Of a stretch of 61,937 nucleotides of DNA, positions 44,004-54,600 are shown piece by piece (position 1 is the stretch's first letter; every line of letters begins with the position of its first letter). Under the pieces are notes generated by a model. That model was not told the DNA's origin and searched no databases. It saw only the letters and a program-made list of their open reading frames with translations. The DNA comes from Bacteroidales bacterium UBA6445 (GTDB lineage Bacteria; Bacteroidota; Bacteroidia; Bacteroidales; UBA932): the NCBI GenBank assembly GCA_002439585.1, contig DJOF01000016.1, positions 1-61,937 of the forward strand, in the 5' to 3' direction. Made by a program: the position numbers and the translations under genes.

Positions 44004-45046
44004 ATATAATGTCACAAGGAGTGAAGGGCATGTCGCTTGCAGCAATCTGCGCTGTATGCATGTGCTCATGTGCAAAATCAGAGAAGACTCAGCACAACGA
44101 GGCTAACAACCGTTATATAGAATCATGGATATCCGTAAACCATCCGGATGCCGTCAAGACTGCGCTCGGAGACTATATCCTTGAAGATAAGGAAGGCAGC
44201 GGAAGCGAGTATTCGGGAAGCAACTACGTATTGGTCAGATATACTGTAACTGATCTTGACGGCAACATATCGTCTACAACAGATGCAAAGACTGCTCAGC
44301 AGGTAGGTACTTATGATCCTTCGTACTATTATGGCACAATGACTTGGAAGACAGGAGAATACGTCCTGCCAGCAGGTGTTGAGGATATTCTTTCCGGCAT
44401 GAAGGAGGGCGGGAAGCGTAAGGCTCTTGTTCCGTCATGGCTTTTTACTACAAAGAGGTATGCCAATCCTTCGGACTATTACAACAAGAAGGACGATGAC
44501 TCTGACTCCTATAGCAATGCTATTTATACAATAGAACTTGTCGGATGGACTGACGACGTAAGGCTGCCTCAAGTGGATTCTATGGAAATCTATGCTGCTA
44601 AGTATCTGGACGGTGTGGATTCTCTCTCTTACGGATTCTATTACAAGCAGACGAAGGCACCGGAGGATACGGCCGCTTTCAGCAAGGATACTACTATATA
44701 TATCAACTATACCGGACGTCTTCTCAATCGGCAGGTCTTCGATACCACTGATCCTGATACTGCCAAGATGTACAATATCTACAGTTCATCAAAGACTTAT
44801 GCCCCGGTTAAGATCACATGGGGCGAGAGTGAGAGTGATATTACAATGACGGCTTCAGAGTCAAGTTCCTCATCTTCGCTAATCTCCGGTTTCCAGAAGA
44901 CATTGTGGCAGATGCGTAAGTATGAGCAGGGCATCGGCATGTTCATGTCTGAGTATGGATACAAAGGATCAGGAAGCGGAAGTCAGATTCCTGGTTATGT
45001 ACCGCTTGTGTTCGAGATAAGCATAGTAGACAAACCAGAAGAGTAG
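44000..45046 (+). CDS. FKBP-type peptidyl-prolyl isomerase lipoprotein 2, two-domain
   Basis: A 348 aa lipoprotein (lipid Cys 24 in CMCSC) with two FKBP-like regions. Region one (about 75-190) has LVRYTVTDLDGNISSTTD, VEDILSGMKEGGKRKALVPS and IYTIELVGW. Region two (about 230-345) has INYTGRLLNRQVFDTT, a divergent centre and VPLVFEISIV. A Ser-rich insert is present in region two. Probably an envelope chaperone working with its smaller neighbour. Confidence 0.78.
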   Translation: MNIMSQGVKGMSLAAICAVCMCSCAKSEKTQHNEANNRYIESWISVNHPDAVKTALGDYILEDKEGSGSEYSGSNYVLVRYTVTDLDGNISSTTDAKTAQQVGTYDPSYYYGTMTWKTGEYVLPAGVEDILSGMKEGGKRKALVPSWLFTTKRYANPSDYYNKKDDDSDSYSNAIYTIELVGWTDDVRLPQVDSMEIYAAKYLDGVDSLSYGFYYKQTKAPEDTAAFSKDTTIYINYTGRLLNRQVFDTTDPDTAKMYNIYSSSKTYAPVKITWGESESDITMTASESSSSSSLISGFQKTLWQMRKYEQGIGMFMSEYGYKGSGSGSQIPGYVPLVFEISIVDKPEE

Positions 45047-45057
45047 AGAGGAGAGGA

Positions 45058-46464
45058 ATGGCTGTTTCTGGACCTGTCCCAGTAGAACTGGGAGACAAGC
45101 GGATCAAGGATCTGCTGATGCAGTATGCGGTGCCCGCCATCATAGCGATGACGGCATCTTCGCTGTATAACATGGTGGACAGTATCTATATAGGGCACAT
45201 AAAGGATGTAGGCTCGATTGCCATCTCCGGACTTGCAGTTACATTTCCCCTGATGAACCTCGCGACAGCTCTTGGGACATTAGTCGGGCTTGGTGCCTCT
45301 ACTATATTGTCTGTAGTCCTGGGGCAGAAGAATTATGAAGTGGCAGGTAAAGTGCTTGTCAATGAACTGCTGCTCAATATTATACTAGGAGTGGCATTCT
45401 CTGTTGTCACGATAGCTTTTCTCGATCCTATTCTGATGTTCTTCGGGGCAAGTGACAAGACACTTCCTTTTGCGAGAGATTATATGTTGGTAATCCTGCT
45501 TGGTAATGTGATTACCCACATGTATTTCGGGCTCAACAACATGCTTCGCACATCAGGTAATCCGAAGCTGGCTATGTACCTTACCATCTTCACGGTAGTC
45601 TCCAATGCGATACTCGATCCTGTGTTTATCTTCGTTCTGGATATGGGTATTCAAGGTGCGGCCATCGCTACTGTACTATGCCAGTTGCTTTCGCTCATTT
45701 ACAGTGTAATGTATTTCTGCAATCAGGAGCGATTCCTGCACTTTCCTGCTAAGCTGCGGGAGTACACATTGGATTGGAGGATTGCAAAGGATTCATTATC
45801 CATTGGTATGGGCCCTTTCCTTATGAACTCAGCGGCCTGCATTGTGACACTATTTATCAACCAGCAGCTTGCAAAATACGGAGGGGATCTTGCCATTGGA
45901 GCCTATGGCATTGTCAACAGGATTTCATTCGTGTTCATAATGGTAAATATGGGATTCAATCAGGGTATGCAGCCTATTGCCGGATATAATTTCGGGGCAA
46001 GGCGGTATTCGAGGGTCAAGAAAGTATATTGGCTGACTGTGTGCTGCACTACCATAGTGACTATGTGCGGTTTTATATTAGCCCAATTCTTTCCGGAGAT
46101 TGCGGTGGCCTTGTTTACGTCTGATCCGCAACTTACAGAACTGTCTGAGAAGGGTCTGAAGATAGTACTGATGGCATTTCCACTCGTAGGTTTCCAGATG
46201 GCCACTACGAATCTATTCCAGTGCCTTGGTATGGTGAGCAAGTCAGTGTTCATGTCCTTGTCAAGGCAGCTTCTATTCCTTATTCCCCTGCTTTATTTCC
46301 TTCCATTGGAGTTTGGACATGAAGGTGTTTGGATGAGTTTCCCGATAGCGGATAGCATATCGATAATTGTTGCCGGATTGTTGGCGATGAACCTGTTCAA
46401 GAAGCTGAAGAATCTTCATGACGGTGATGACCCCACAGGACTCGGCAGTATGATAAGTGCATAG
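45058..46464 (+). CDS. MATE-family efflux transporter
   Basis: A 468 aa polytopic transporter of the MATE superfamily. The two halves are each marked by an internal repeat: VPAIIAMTASSLYNMVDSIYIGH near the N-terminus, and NRISFVFIMVNMGFNQGMQPIAGYNFGARRYSRVKK in the second half. Such proteins export cationic drugs or metabolites using Na+ or H+. It starts 11 nt after the FKBP gene, within the operon. Substrate unknown. Confidence 0.9.
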   Translation: MAVSGPVPVELGDKRIKDLLMQYAVPAIIAMTASSLYNMVDSIYIGHIKDVGSIAISGLAVTFPLMNLATALGTLVGLGASTILSVVLGQKNYEVAGKVLVNELLLNIILGVAFSVVTIAFLDPILMFFGASDKTLPFARDYMLVILLGNVITHMYFGLNNMLRTSGNPKLAMYLTIFTVVSNAILDPVFIFVLDMGIQGAAIATVLCQLLSLIYSVMYFCNQERFLHFPAKLREYTLDWRIAKDSLSIGMGPFLMNSAACIVTLFINQQLAKYGGDLAIGAYGIVNRISFVFIMVNMGFNQGMQPIAGYNFGARRYSRVKKVYWLTVCCTTIVTMCGFILAQFFPEIAVALFTSDPQLTELSEKGLKIVLMAFPLVGFQMATTNLFQCLGMVSKSVFMSLSRQLLFLIPLLYFLPLEFGHEGVWMSFPIADSISIIVAGLLAMNLFKKLKNLHDGDDPTGLGSMISA

Positions 46465-46468
46465 AAAT

Positions 46469-47131
46469 ATGAGTGCAGACAAATTGATAATCAATCTCGG
46501 CCGTCAGTTCGGCAGTGGAGGCAAACTGGTTGCCCTGTCGCTCGGCAAGAAACTTTCTATACCTGTATATGATCAGGAACTGATAACAAAAGCAGCAGAG
46601 GAAAGTGGATTCAGCAAAGATCTTTTCGCAAGGAGTGACGAGAAAAGGTCTCTTATGTCCTTGTCGAGTTTCATTGTGGATGTCGGCCGTTTCGGGTCTG
46701 CTGACAATTATCTCGATGATAACCAACTTTTCGTTATTCAGAGCAAGGTTATAAGATCTATTGCGGACAGTGGCTCCGCAATCTTTATCGGACGCTGCTC
46801 TGACTATATCCTTAGAGATAGGCGCTGTCTTGATGTCTTCATTTCCGCCACCGATGAGGTCCGGATCAAGCGTGTAGCCGAGCGAATGAATCTCAACCCT
46901 TCTGACGCGGAGAGCCTCATGCGCAAGAAGGACAGGACAAGGGAGACTTACTACAACTATTTTACATTCGGACATTGGGGTGTAGCTTCCAACTATGACC
47001 TGTGTGTGGATTCTTCAATTCTCGGCATTGATGGGACCGCTGATATGATCATTGATTTCTGCAAGCGTTCCGGCCTTATGACAGACAGAGTCGATGAGCC
47101 ACAAAAGGGGAGTTGTAGTGAAAACAAATAA
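46469..47131 (+). CDS. Cytidylate-kinase-like family protein
   Basis: A P-loop kinase of the AAA_26/cytidylate-kinase-2 group. The frame is open from a GTG at 46457, but the ATG at 46469 fits the family start (MSADKLIINLGRQFGSGG; 220 aa). The phosphate loop is GRQFGSGGKLVA, and GRCSDYIL and the lid-like Arg cluster (RIKRVAERMN) follow. Whether it phosphorylates CMP is unknown; the housekeeping Cmk is usually a separate gene. Starts 4 nt after the MATE gene. Confidence 0.75.
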   Translation: MSADKLIINLGRQFGSGGKLVALSLGKKLSIPVYDQELITKAAEESGFSKDLFARSDEKRSLMSLSSFIVDVGRFGSADNYLDDNQLFVIQSKVIRSIADSGSAIFIGRCSDYILRDRRCLDVFISATDEVRIKRVAERMNLNPSDAESLMRKKDRTRETYYNYFTFGHWGVASNYDLCVDSSILGIDGTADMIIDFCKRSGLMTDRVDEPQKGSCSENK

Positions 47132-48530
47132 GTTTGGAATTGCTAGTATTGCAGGATTACTTGCGTTAGCTGGTGCTGCTGTGAGCCTTTGTGTCTCACT
47201 TTCTTCGTCTGGGTCTGATGCGACCTTGCCTTCAAGACCGCTACGCGCTCTCGCTGACCTTACATCGATTGACAACTCGATGTCCGATATCCCAGCTCTC
47301 GAAGGTATGGATGCCAAAGTTGAGGCCTATATGAGACAATGGGCTCTGAGAGGCGTTTCCCTGTCAATAATGAAAGACGACTCTCTTGTCTATGCCAAAG
47401 GTTATGGTTGGGCAGACGAGGAGAAGTCTGTTGCCATGTCTCCTTCTGCTATTCTTCGTGTGGCCTCTGTATCGAAACTTATTACTGCAACTGGTATCAT
47501 GGTCTTGAGAGACAGGGGCTTGATCAATCTATCTGATACTGTATTCGGACAGCGCGGTATATTGAAGGATTCGTCTTACAACTCTGTGATACGTGATCCC
47601 AATTATGCGAAGATCACTGTCGAGGATCTGCTTCGCCACAAAGGAGGTTTCACTTCGTATGGTGGAGACCCGATGTTCTCTACACGATATCTGATGCTGC
47701 AGAACGGGCTTTCTATACCACCGGACGCTGAGACAATCTTAAGGCTCCAGCTTCGTCGCAGACTGCGATTCACTCCAGGAACATCCCAGTACTATTCCAA
47801 TTTCGGTTACCTTCTGCTCAGTCTTATCATAGAGAAGGTCTCAGGGCAGGATTATGAAAGTTTCATGCAGGAAAATGTCTTGAGACCTGCAGGATGTACA
47901 GACATGCATATAGCATACAATTATTATGACCAGCGCTATCCCAATGAGACACGATACTACAACGGGGCTGACAACGGGCTTGTACTGGAGTATAACAACA
48001 GCGGCAATATGGTAGATCGCTGTTATGGCGGCAATGATATACGTTCCCTTTCTGGAGCCGGTGCCTGGGTTACATCGACACCTGAGTTGGCACGTTTCGT
48101 AGCCTCGATTGACGGTAGGGATGAGGTGCCTGATATTATCTCTGCCGAGAGTGTGAGGCTTATGACTCAGTGGTTTGACGAGCAGACATATTCTTTGGGC
48201 TGGAATGATACCAAGCCTGATGGAGAATGGACACGCACAGGGACGTTTTCGGGAACCAGTGCTCTTGTCAAATGTTATCCTGATGGGGAGTGTTGGATCA
48301 TGGTTACCAATACGAGTACTTGGAAAGGGCCTTCGTTTACTAAATATACAGCCGGGCTTTTCCATCGCTTGAGGGAGTCTTATTCCGTAGTGCTGCCAAA
48401 GCGAGATATGTTTTATACTACGATACCTACTTCGAAAGCCCACGAAGCTCCAACCATAGAGCCGATAGAATCTCATATTCCCTCATCTGAGGCTGTCCCT
48501 CTGCACAATGTTGCATCGGGTATCAGATAA
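47094..48530 (+). CDS. Serine hydrolase, beta-lactamase/PBP-like, membrane-anchored
   Basis: A 478 aa serine hydrolase of the beta-lactamase (class C/EstB/PBP4*-like) family. The nucleophile is S125 in SVSK (S125-K128), and YSN is at 234-236. An N-terminal hydrophobic anchor (FGIASIAGLLALAGAAVSLCVSL) places it in the envelope. The 47094 ATG gives a 38-nt overlap with the kinase gene; a GTG at 47118 would shorten the overlap to 14 nt and still include the anchor. Probably acts on peptidoglycan-type peptides or esters rather than as a resistance enzyme. Confidence 0.82.
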   Translation: MSHKRGVVVKTNKFGIASIAGLLALAGAAVSLCVSLSSSGSDATLPSRPLRALADLTSIDNSMSDIPALEGMDAKVEAYMRQWALRGVSLSIMKDDSLVYAKGYGWADEEKSVAMSPSAILRVASVSKLITATGIMVLRDRGLINLSDTVFGQRGILKDSSYNSVIRDPNYAKITVEDLLRHKGGFTSYGGDPMFSTRYLMLQNGLSIPPDAETILRLQLRRRLRFTPGTSQYYSNFGYLLLSLIIEKVSGQDYESFMQENVLRPAGCTDMHIAYNYYDQRYPNETRYYNGADNGLVLEYNNSGNMVDRCYGGNDIRSLSGAGAWVTSTPELARFVASIDGRDEVPDIISAESVRLMTQWFDEQTYSLGWNDTKPDGEWTRTGTFSGTSALVKCYPDGECWIMVTNTSTWKGPSFTKYTAGLFHRLRESYSVVLPKRDMFYTTIPTSKAHEAPTIEPIESHIPSSEAVPLHNVASGIR

Positions 48531-48582
48531 GATCTTTTTCAAAAGAGAAGCTACTTTTTTTAAGCTACTTTTTTAAAATCAT

Positions 48583-48613
48583 TTTGCAGATACGGGAAAC
48601 TTCTGTATCTTTG
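48583..48613 (+). promoter_or_regulatory. Consensus promoter for tRNA-Pro
   Basis: -33 TTTG at 48583-48586, 19-nt spacer, -7 TATCTTTG at 48606-48613, about 10 nt before the mature tRNA. The best promoter match in the window. Confidence 0.8.
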
Positions 48614-48623
48614 CAATCCTTTT

Positions 48624-48697
48624 CGGGGTGTGGCGCAGTTGGCTAGCGCATCTGCTTTGGGAGCAGAGGGTCCTGTGTTCGAGTCACAGTACCCCGA
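48624..48697 (+). tRNA. tRNA-Pro (anticodon UGG)
   Basis: A 74-nt cloverleaf. The acceptor stem CGGGGTG pairs with TACCCCG, with discriminator A at 48697. The anticodon stem TCTGC/GCAGA encloses the loop TTTGGGA, giving anticodon TGG. The T arm is CTGTG-TTCGAGT-CACAG. No CCA is encoded. It decodes CCA and other CCN proline codons. Confidence 0.96.
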
Positions 48698-48703
48698 CAG
48701 AAG

Positions 48704-48740
48704 AAAGAGAGGCTGTCCGGTATGGACAGCCTCTCTTTTC
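48704..48740. terminator. Strong bidirectional intrinsic terminator
   Basis: The 15-bp stem AAAGAGAGGCTGTCC / GGACAGCCTCTCTTT encloses a 5-nt loop and ends in T-rich sequence in both directions. It terminates the tRNA on the plus strand and the GH43 operon on the minus strand. Confidence 0.85.
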
Positions 48741-48766
48741 TATATAATGTTGCTTTGCTTAGCCCT

Positions 48767-49807
48767 CTATCGTTCTATCAACTGATAAGGTATTATGACC
48801 TTGGATGAATTCACAGATACTTCATATATCCCTTCTGCATTTTTCTTGCGTATAAGAGGTACAATACGTGTCTGGCGTTCATCTGCCTTGTCACCTGGAC
48901 CCCATACATGATATACGTAGTAGAACTGTCCGTCCTTTCCTTGGAATATATCTCCATGTCCAGAGCCCTTCTCTCCTACAATGTCGCGCCTTATTATAGG
49001 GTTTCCACTGTATTTTGTCCAGGGGCCCATAGGTGATGGAGCTGTGGCATATCCGACGGCATAGTCCATATCCTTGTAATGATTGGCAGAATAGAATAGA
49101 TAATATACTCCGTCCCACTTCACTACCGTAGGACCTTCCATTATCTTGCTCCTCTCATAATTGTTCATCATCTCCCAGGATTGCGATATGTCAAGGCATT
49201 GGGTAAGGGACTTACTGTCAATCGTTCCCGTCCCGATGTCGAATTTGGCTACCCATATGAAGTTGCCTCCACCAAAACGCACATGATACAGATAGTATTG
49301 CCCGTTATCATCCTTGAAGAGATATGGGTCGATATTGCCTACTGAGGGATCAATAGCAGCTGCTACATTTTGCGTGAAAAGACCTGTGATTTTGTCTGCA
49401 TTGGCGATCGCTGTCTTCTCATTTGCGGTATAGAGTAGTCTATAATCATTCTCCGCAATCTTAAACCACTGCGGAGCCCAGAAGCCCGATTTCCCGAAAG
49501 TTGTTCCAAGATCAGGGTTAAGTATAAACCGATAGGTATCATCTGACCCTGATGTCCATTCTTTTAGGTCGTCGGAGATCAATACAGTGAATCCGCGGCT
49601 TGACTGGTCGCCTATCTGCGATGTCCCAGACAGATAATATTTGTCTCCGTCAAGGAAAATCGTAGGGTCTGCATATGAAACCCTTTGTTTAATTTTCACA
49701 GGAGTCTCTCCACCGCCATTGTCTCCATTTCCGTCACCTGTGTTACCACAGGCAGCGGAAATAGCGACTGCAGATAATATCAGAATTTGTGACAAATGTG
49801 TCATCAT
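48767..49807 (-). CDS. GH43-family glycosidase lipoprotein
   Basis: A 346 aa five-bladed beta-propeller enzyme of the GH43 arabinofuranosidase/xylosidase group. Lipid Cys 20 follows ISAAC, then a Gly/Asp-rich linker. The catalytic triad candidates are D47 (SYADPTIF, general base), the Asp in GNIDPYLFKD, and the Glu in IMEGPTVVK (general acid). It acts at the outer membrane or cell surface. It follows susD by 12 nt, so it is the hydrolase of this polysaccharide locus; arabinose- or xylose-containing glycans are the likely target. Confidence 0.88.
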   Translation of the reverse strand: MMTHLSQILILSAVAISAACGNTGDGNGDNGGGETPVKIKQRVSYADPTIFLDGDKYYLSGTSQIGDQSSRGFTVLISDDLKEWTSGSDDTYRFILNPDLGTTFGKSGFWAPQWFKIAENDYRLLYTANEKTAIANADKITGLFTQNVAAAIDPSVGNIDPYLFKDDNGQYYLYHVRFGGGNFIWVAKFDIGTGTIDSKSLTQCLDISQSWEMMNNYERSKIMEGPTVVKWDGVYYLFYSANHYKDMDYAVGYATAPSPMGPWTKYSGNPIIRRDIVGEKGSGHGDIFQGKDGQFYYVYHVWGPGDKADERQTRIVPLIRKKNAEGIYEVSVNSSKVIIPYQLIER

Positions 49808-49819
49808 ATCTGGGTAATT

Positions 49820-51655
49820 CTAATAGTACTTATCGTTTTGGGTAAGATGGTCAATCTGTACAGCATTTGCAGGTATTGGCATAATCCAGCAATGGTCACC
49901 TCCCCATTTGTATGAATATGTTGTCTTTCCCCACCATTGGGACATACCATTGACGAGATAGTTGCCATCAGAACCTTTGTCATCAGTTATGGCAAACTTG
50001 AGGTCTTTCCAAGTCTTCCAGCGCAATTCATCAAAGAACACAACATCTTCGCCTACAAGCTCCCAATGGCATTCGTTCATGATACGCTTTCTCATGTCAT
50101 CTTGTCCGGAAACCGTAGTCGCAGCATTTGAATTCAACGGTTGTGCACCAGCTCTATTCCTTACTTCATTGACCTTCAATATGGCTCCAGGAGTATCACC
50201 CTGCTCATTCAAGGCTTCTGCCCACAGAAGCAGTATCTGGCCGTATCGGATCAGAGGAAGGTCTACAGGAGAATAGTTGACAATTATCTCCATGCCTTCA
50301 CCGACGAATTTGCGGTTGGTGTAATACGCCATTGCCGTGATATCTGTAGCATAGTCGTATGTAGGCGCATTGAGAGTTCGGTAAGGGAAACGGTACGTAT
50401 AGTCTATAGCTGTGCCGCTTATGCCTCCTGAATAAGTGCTGTATGGCGTGACGACAGAGAATGCAAGGCGCGGATCTCTATTTGCATATGCCTTCAGAAT
50501 CCTTTCTTCGTTGCCTGTTGGCAAGTACTTGCTCATATCAGCTCCATTGTTCTTTGCATTGGTGATCTCTGTCTCTGTGAGATTGTCGCGATAGAAATAC
50601 ACTGCGCGCGCAGCAGGAGTCATCGAGCTGTATCCCGGAATATAGTCATCCCAGTTAAAAGCGCTTCCGTCCGCATTTTCATACGAATCGACGAAACGAG
50701 GATTTACGATATAATTGGTCCATCCGAGTCCGACTCCGCTACCGTCATCAGGAAGACACCGGCTGCCATAGAAATGATTTTTCTGATGAGAACTTGCACC
50801 GTTGTCTGCGTCTGTACATGAAAGCGAGAAAATCATCTCGTCACAGTGTTCGTTTTCGAGTTTGAAAAGCTGTTTGTAGGAATTAACCCCACCTCCTGTG
50901 TAAAGGCCGTATCCGCAGTCCTTTACCGCCTTGAAATCGTCAGCGGCCTTCTTCCATTCTTTCTGCCACATGTAGATCATGCCGCGGAGAGCGTATGCTG
51001 CACCCTTTGTTACATGTCCGTAATTGTTGTCATTGGCGCTATACTTGTCGGGAAGATTGGGGTCATCGATACACAGGTTCAGGTCTGCTATTATGTTGTT
51101 CCACATCTCTGCCTGAGTGTATTGCTTGGCATCTTTGGTGTCATCTGTGCTGCTCAAAGCCATTGTATAATACGGAATGTTGCCATAGAGGGCTGTCAGT
51201 CTGTAATACCACCAAGATCTTAGGAATCGTGCCTCTGAAATTAGCCTTGACTTCTTGGCCTCATCCATTCCAGGGACGTTAGGCATGTTAGCGATTACGT
51301 CATTTGCCCTGAATATGCCACCATAATATACCTGCCACCAGCGCGTGCTGCCCCTGTCATTAGTGGATGAGTTGTTGCCGAGTAATGAGCCGAATCCTCC
51401 GATCCAGTTGGCATCAAGATCCATCATGTAGGACCAGCAGTCCCACCATCCGAGCCAGGCGTCATTATAGCCGTAGTATAGAACATTATACACTCCGTTT
51501 ATGGTCTGTTCGGCCATGGTAGGGTTATTCCATATCGCTCCGGATGATCCCTGGTCTTTAGGCGTGACATCCAAGTTTACACAGCTGATAGCCAACAGTG
51601 CTGTGCCAAATCCCAATGCTATGCGAGAGCAAGCGTCATTAAATATATTTTTCAT
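49820..51655 (-). CDS. susD: SusD/RagB-family glycan-binding lipoprotein
   Basis: A 611 aa outer-membrane lipoprotein (signal ends ALLAISC, Cys 25) with the SusD pattern: VNLDVTPKDQGSSGAIW, NGVYNVLYYGYN, SRLISEARFLRSWWYYRLTALYGNIPYYT, and a C-terminal RYGQILLLWAEALNEQGD...ILKVNEVRNRAG. It captures oligosaccharide and caps the SusC channel. It is encoded 15 nt after susC. Substrate unknown, though the GH43 neighbour suggests a plant hemicellulose or pectin side chain. Confidence 0.92.
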   Translation of the reverse strand: MKNIFNDACSRIALGFGTALLAISCVNLDVTPKDQGSSGAIWNNPTMAEQTINGVYNVLYYGYNDAWLGWWDCWSYMMDLDANWIGGFGSLLGNNSSTNDRGSTRWWQVYYGGIFRANDVIANMPNVPGMDEAKKSRLISEARFLRSWWYYRLTALYGNIPYYTMALSSTDDTKDAKQYTQAEMWNNIIADLNLCIDDPNLPDKYSANDNNYGHVTKGAAYALRGMIYMWQKEWKKAADDFKAVKDCGYGLYTGGGVNSYKQLFKLENEHCDEMIFSLSCTDADNGASSHQKNHFYGSRCLPDDGSGVGLGWTNYIVNPRFVDSYENADGSAFNWDDYIPGYSSMTPAARAVYFYRDNLTETEITNAKNNGADMSKYLPTGNEERILKAYANRDPRLAFSVVTPYSTYSGGISGTAIDYTYRFPYRTLNAPTYDYATDITAMAYYTNRKFVGEGMEIIVNYSPVDLPLIRYGQILLLWAEALNEQGDTPGAILKVNEVRNRAGAQPLNSNAATTVSGQDDMRKRIMNECHWELVGEDVVFFDELRWKTWKDLKFAITDDKGSDGNYLVNGMSQWWGKTTYSYKWGGDHCWIMPIPANAVQIDHLTQNDKYY

Positions 51656-51670
51656 TGAATATCCTCCTCT

Positions 51671-54600
51671 TTAGAAAGTGATGTTAATTCCAAAAGCATA
51701 TTGTCTCATAGGAAGATAGCCGTTTCCAGCCGCCATTTCCGGATCAAGTCCCTTGAATTTAGTTATGGTAAACAGGTTCTCGCCCGTTGCATATATGCGC
51801 AGATTCTGTATATGAACTTTGTCCATCCACTTGGAAGGGAACGTATATCCTATAGTCAGACTCTTTAATTTTACGTAGTTTCCGTTCTGAAGCCAAAGTT
51901 GGCTTGCGGTCTCGGTCTGGGCTGTTCCTCCGATTGTGAGCCTGGTCGTTTTGGAAGAAGTATTGGTACGAGGATCAGTAGGATTCTCAGGATCATAGTA
52001 ATAATGGTCATTTGCGACGTCCTTTCCGATACCGTATCCGCGTGTAAGTCGAGTGCTGTTAAGACTCTGATCCCACCAGAGAATCTTGAATCCGGCAGCT
52101 CCTGCAAAGCTTACTGCGAAGTCGAAACCCTTCCATGCAGCGCTTGCCTGTAAGCCGTAGTAATACTTAGGTGTGGATGATGTGCCTTGGAACTCACGGT
52201 CGTTGTCATCTCCGTAGATACCGTTACCGTTAGCATCGGCATAGATAATGTCACCGTACCAGATCTCGCTCTTGCTTATACCTTTGGCGGGATAGAACTC
52301 ATATCCTTCGGCTACCATTGCCTTAAGCCATGCCATATCCTCTTCCGTGCGGATCATACCGTCCTTAGGACCACCACCAATATTTACTGTACCGTCAGCG
52401 TTGAAATGACTGCCATTGCCTTTGTAGATGTTCAGCAGATAGTACTCATTGATCTGATGACCTTCAAGTACTCTGGTATCTCCTCCAGTGGAGACATCAC
52501 CCAAGTTGGTATAATATTCTCCGTCTTTCCATCCACGCTGGAGTTTGCCTTTGTATTTTGTGACTTCATTGTGGTTCAGGGAGAAGTTCGCGTTTACGCT
52601 GTAATAGAAATCTTTCTTGGTGTCCTGCCAGCCTAAAGTGAACTCTGCTCCTCTATTGGTAACCTCGGCTATATTCTGATAAGGAGAGGCGAAGTAAGAC
52701 AATGAAGTGGACAGAGAAGGCTGATACAGAATGCCGTCAGTCACTTTGTTGTATAAGTCCACAGTCGCGTTGAGCCGATTATTGAGTAATGAGGCGTCAA
52801 GTCCGACATTACTTACTGCTGTGGTCTCCCACTGAAGTTCCGGATTTGAGAAAGATGCCATTCCGAAGCCGGAACTTACACTGTTGCCGAATACATAGTT
52901 GACGACAGAGTATAGAGACTGGTATGCGTAGTAACTGCCTATTGCACTGTTTCCGAGTTGTCCCCATGAGGCACGGAGCTTCAATTCGTCAATTGCGTTG
53001 GCGTTCTGCATGAATTTCTCTTCGGAGATTCGCCAACCGGCTGAGAATGAAGGGAACATACCCCACCTGTTCTCAGGAGCAAATCGTGAAGAAGCGTCAT
53101 ATCGTACGTTGGCCTCGAATAGGTAGCGGTCGTCATAAGCGTAATTGACCCTGCCGAACCATGAACGGGTAGCAAGTTCGCGTGAGAAGCCTGACAGGTA
53201 TGCAGGCTCTGTCATTGCGTTGAAATCAGTCAGCGACGTGTTGACCATTCCCTTTTTGCTTATGTCAACTTCATTCTTCCACCAACGGTACTCTTCGTAT
53301 CCAGCTATGGCAGACACTTCATGCTTCTCATTGAATGTCTGTGCGTAATTGACCACGACGTTGCTTTTCCAGCTTTGTTCGAGATTGCGCCAGTTATATA
53401 CCTGAGCTTCAGAAAGTTCAGCGGATGTGGGCGCGTGGTTTGTAACGACTCCGGTAAGGAAGTTCATTCGCGGCATGTAGTCGGAATCATACAAGATGTG
53501 CTCATTACTGAAATTGTCATAATAGAAGTTGTAGACAACGTTGAAATGCTTCAGAAAATCTACTTCGAGGTAGGGATTTACATAGAACTTAGTCTGCTTC
53601 TTCGTACCCTTTTGGGTATCAATAAAATACAATGGGTTTGTGGTCGATGCGTCTTCTTCTGTTGAAGTGACGGCTCCGTAATATCCTTTGTAGTAAGGGT
53701 ACGTGCCTGGATTGGCTTTCTTCATCTCTACTCCATTCAGGTTGTCGACATTATTGCGCTCCTGATCGGTATGATATCCCCATGCTCTGATTCCTGCCGT
53801 GATGAAAGATGTGATCTTTGACTCCACATTGGATCTTACGTAATATTTCTGCATGCCTGAGTTGGGTGCGATACCAGGGTTGTTGAGGTAAGTTGCGCTC
53901 AGGCTGTATCTGGTACGCTTTTCTGAACCGACAACAGATATGGTATGCTCCTGCATCCATTTAGGATTGTATAGGACATCGTACCAATCGGTATTCGGAT
54001 ATGCCACTTTGTTCGGATATCCTGACTCGGTTAGAGCATCAGGGTTTTTCTCTGCAGCCCGCCATGCTTCAATATTGCTTTCGCTGTATAGAGTTGCGGT
54101 ACCGCTTCCGTAGGCAGCTTCATTAAATAGTTCCATGTAGTCGGCGTAGTTTGACACCTGATGAATCCATTTCGCTGGGGTGTTGTAAGAGAATTTGCCT
54201 GAGTATGTTACATTTAGTTTACCGTCAAAATTCCCCTGCTTAGTGGTGATCAAGATAACGCCGTTGGCAGCCCTGTTACCGTATATGGCACATGAAGCCG
54301 CATCCTTCAATATGGATATGTTGGCAACATCGTTCGGGTTGATCTGGTTCATCTCCATCTCCATTCCGTCAACAAGGATAAGAGGGCCTGAATTGTTGAG
54401 TGTGCCGATGCCTCGGATCGAAATATTTGCTGTCTCCTCGTTCGGCTTTGAACCTGTCGTCATGACATTAAGGCCGGCTGCGGCCCCGGATAGGGCATTT
54501 GCGACTGTGGTTACAGGACGGGATTTTGACGATTCTTCAAAATCCACTGATGCTACCGAACCTGTAAGATTGGTTTTTTTCTGAGTACCGTAACCTACAA

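Noticed and set aside
48548..48574. Short direct repeat AAGCTACTTTTTT twice, upstream of tRNA-Pro
   Set aside because: Only 13 bp, T-rich, most likely slippage; the tRNA promoter lies just downstream and is intact.
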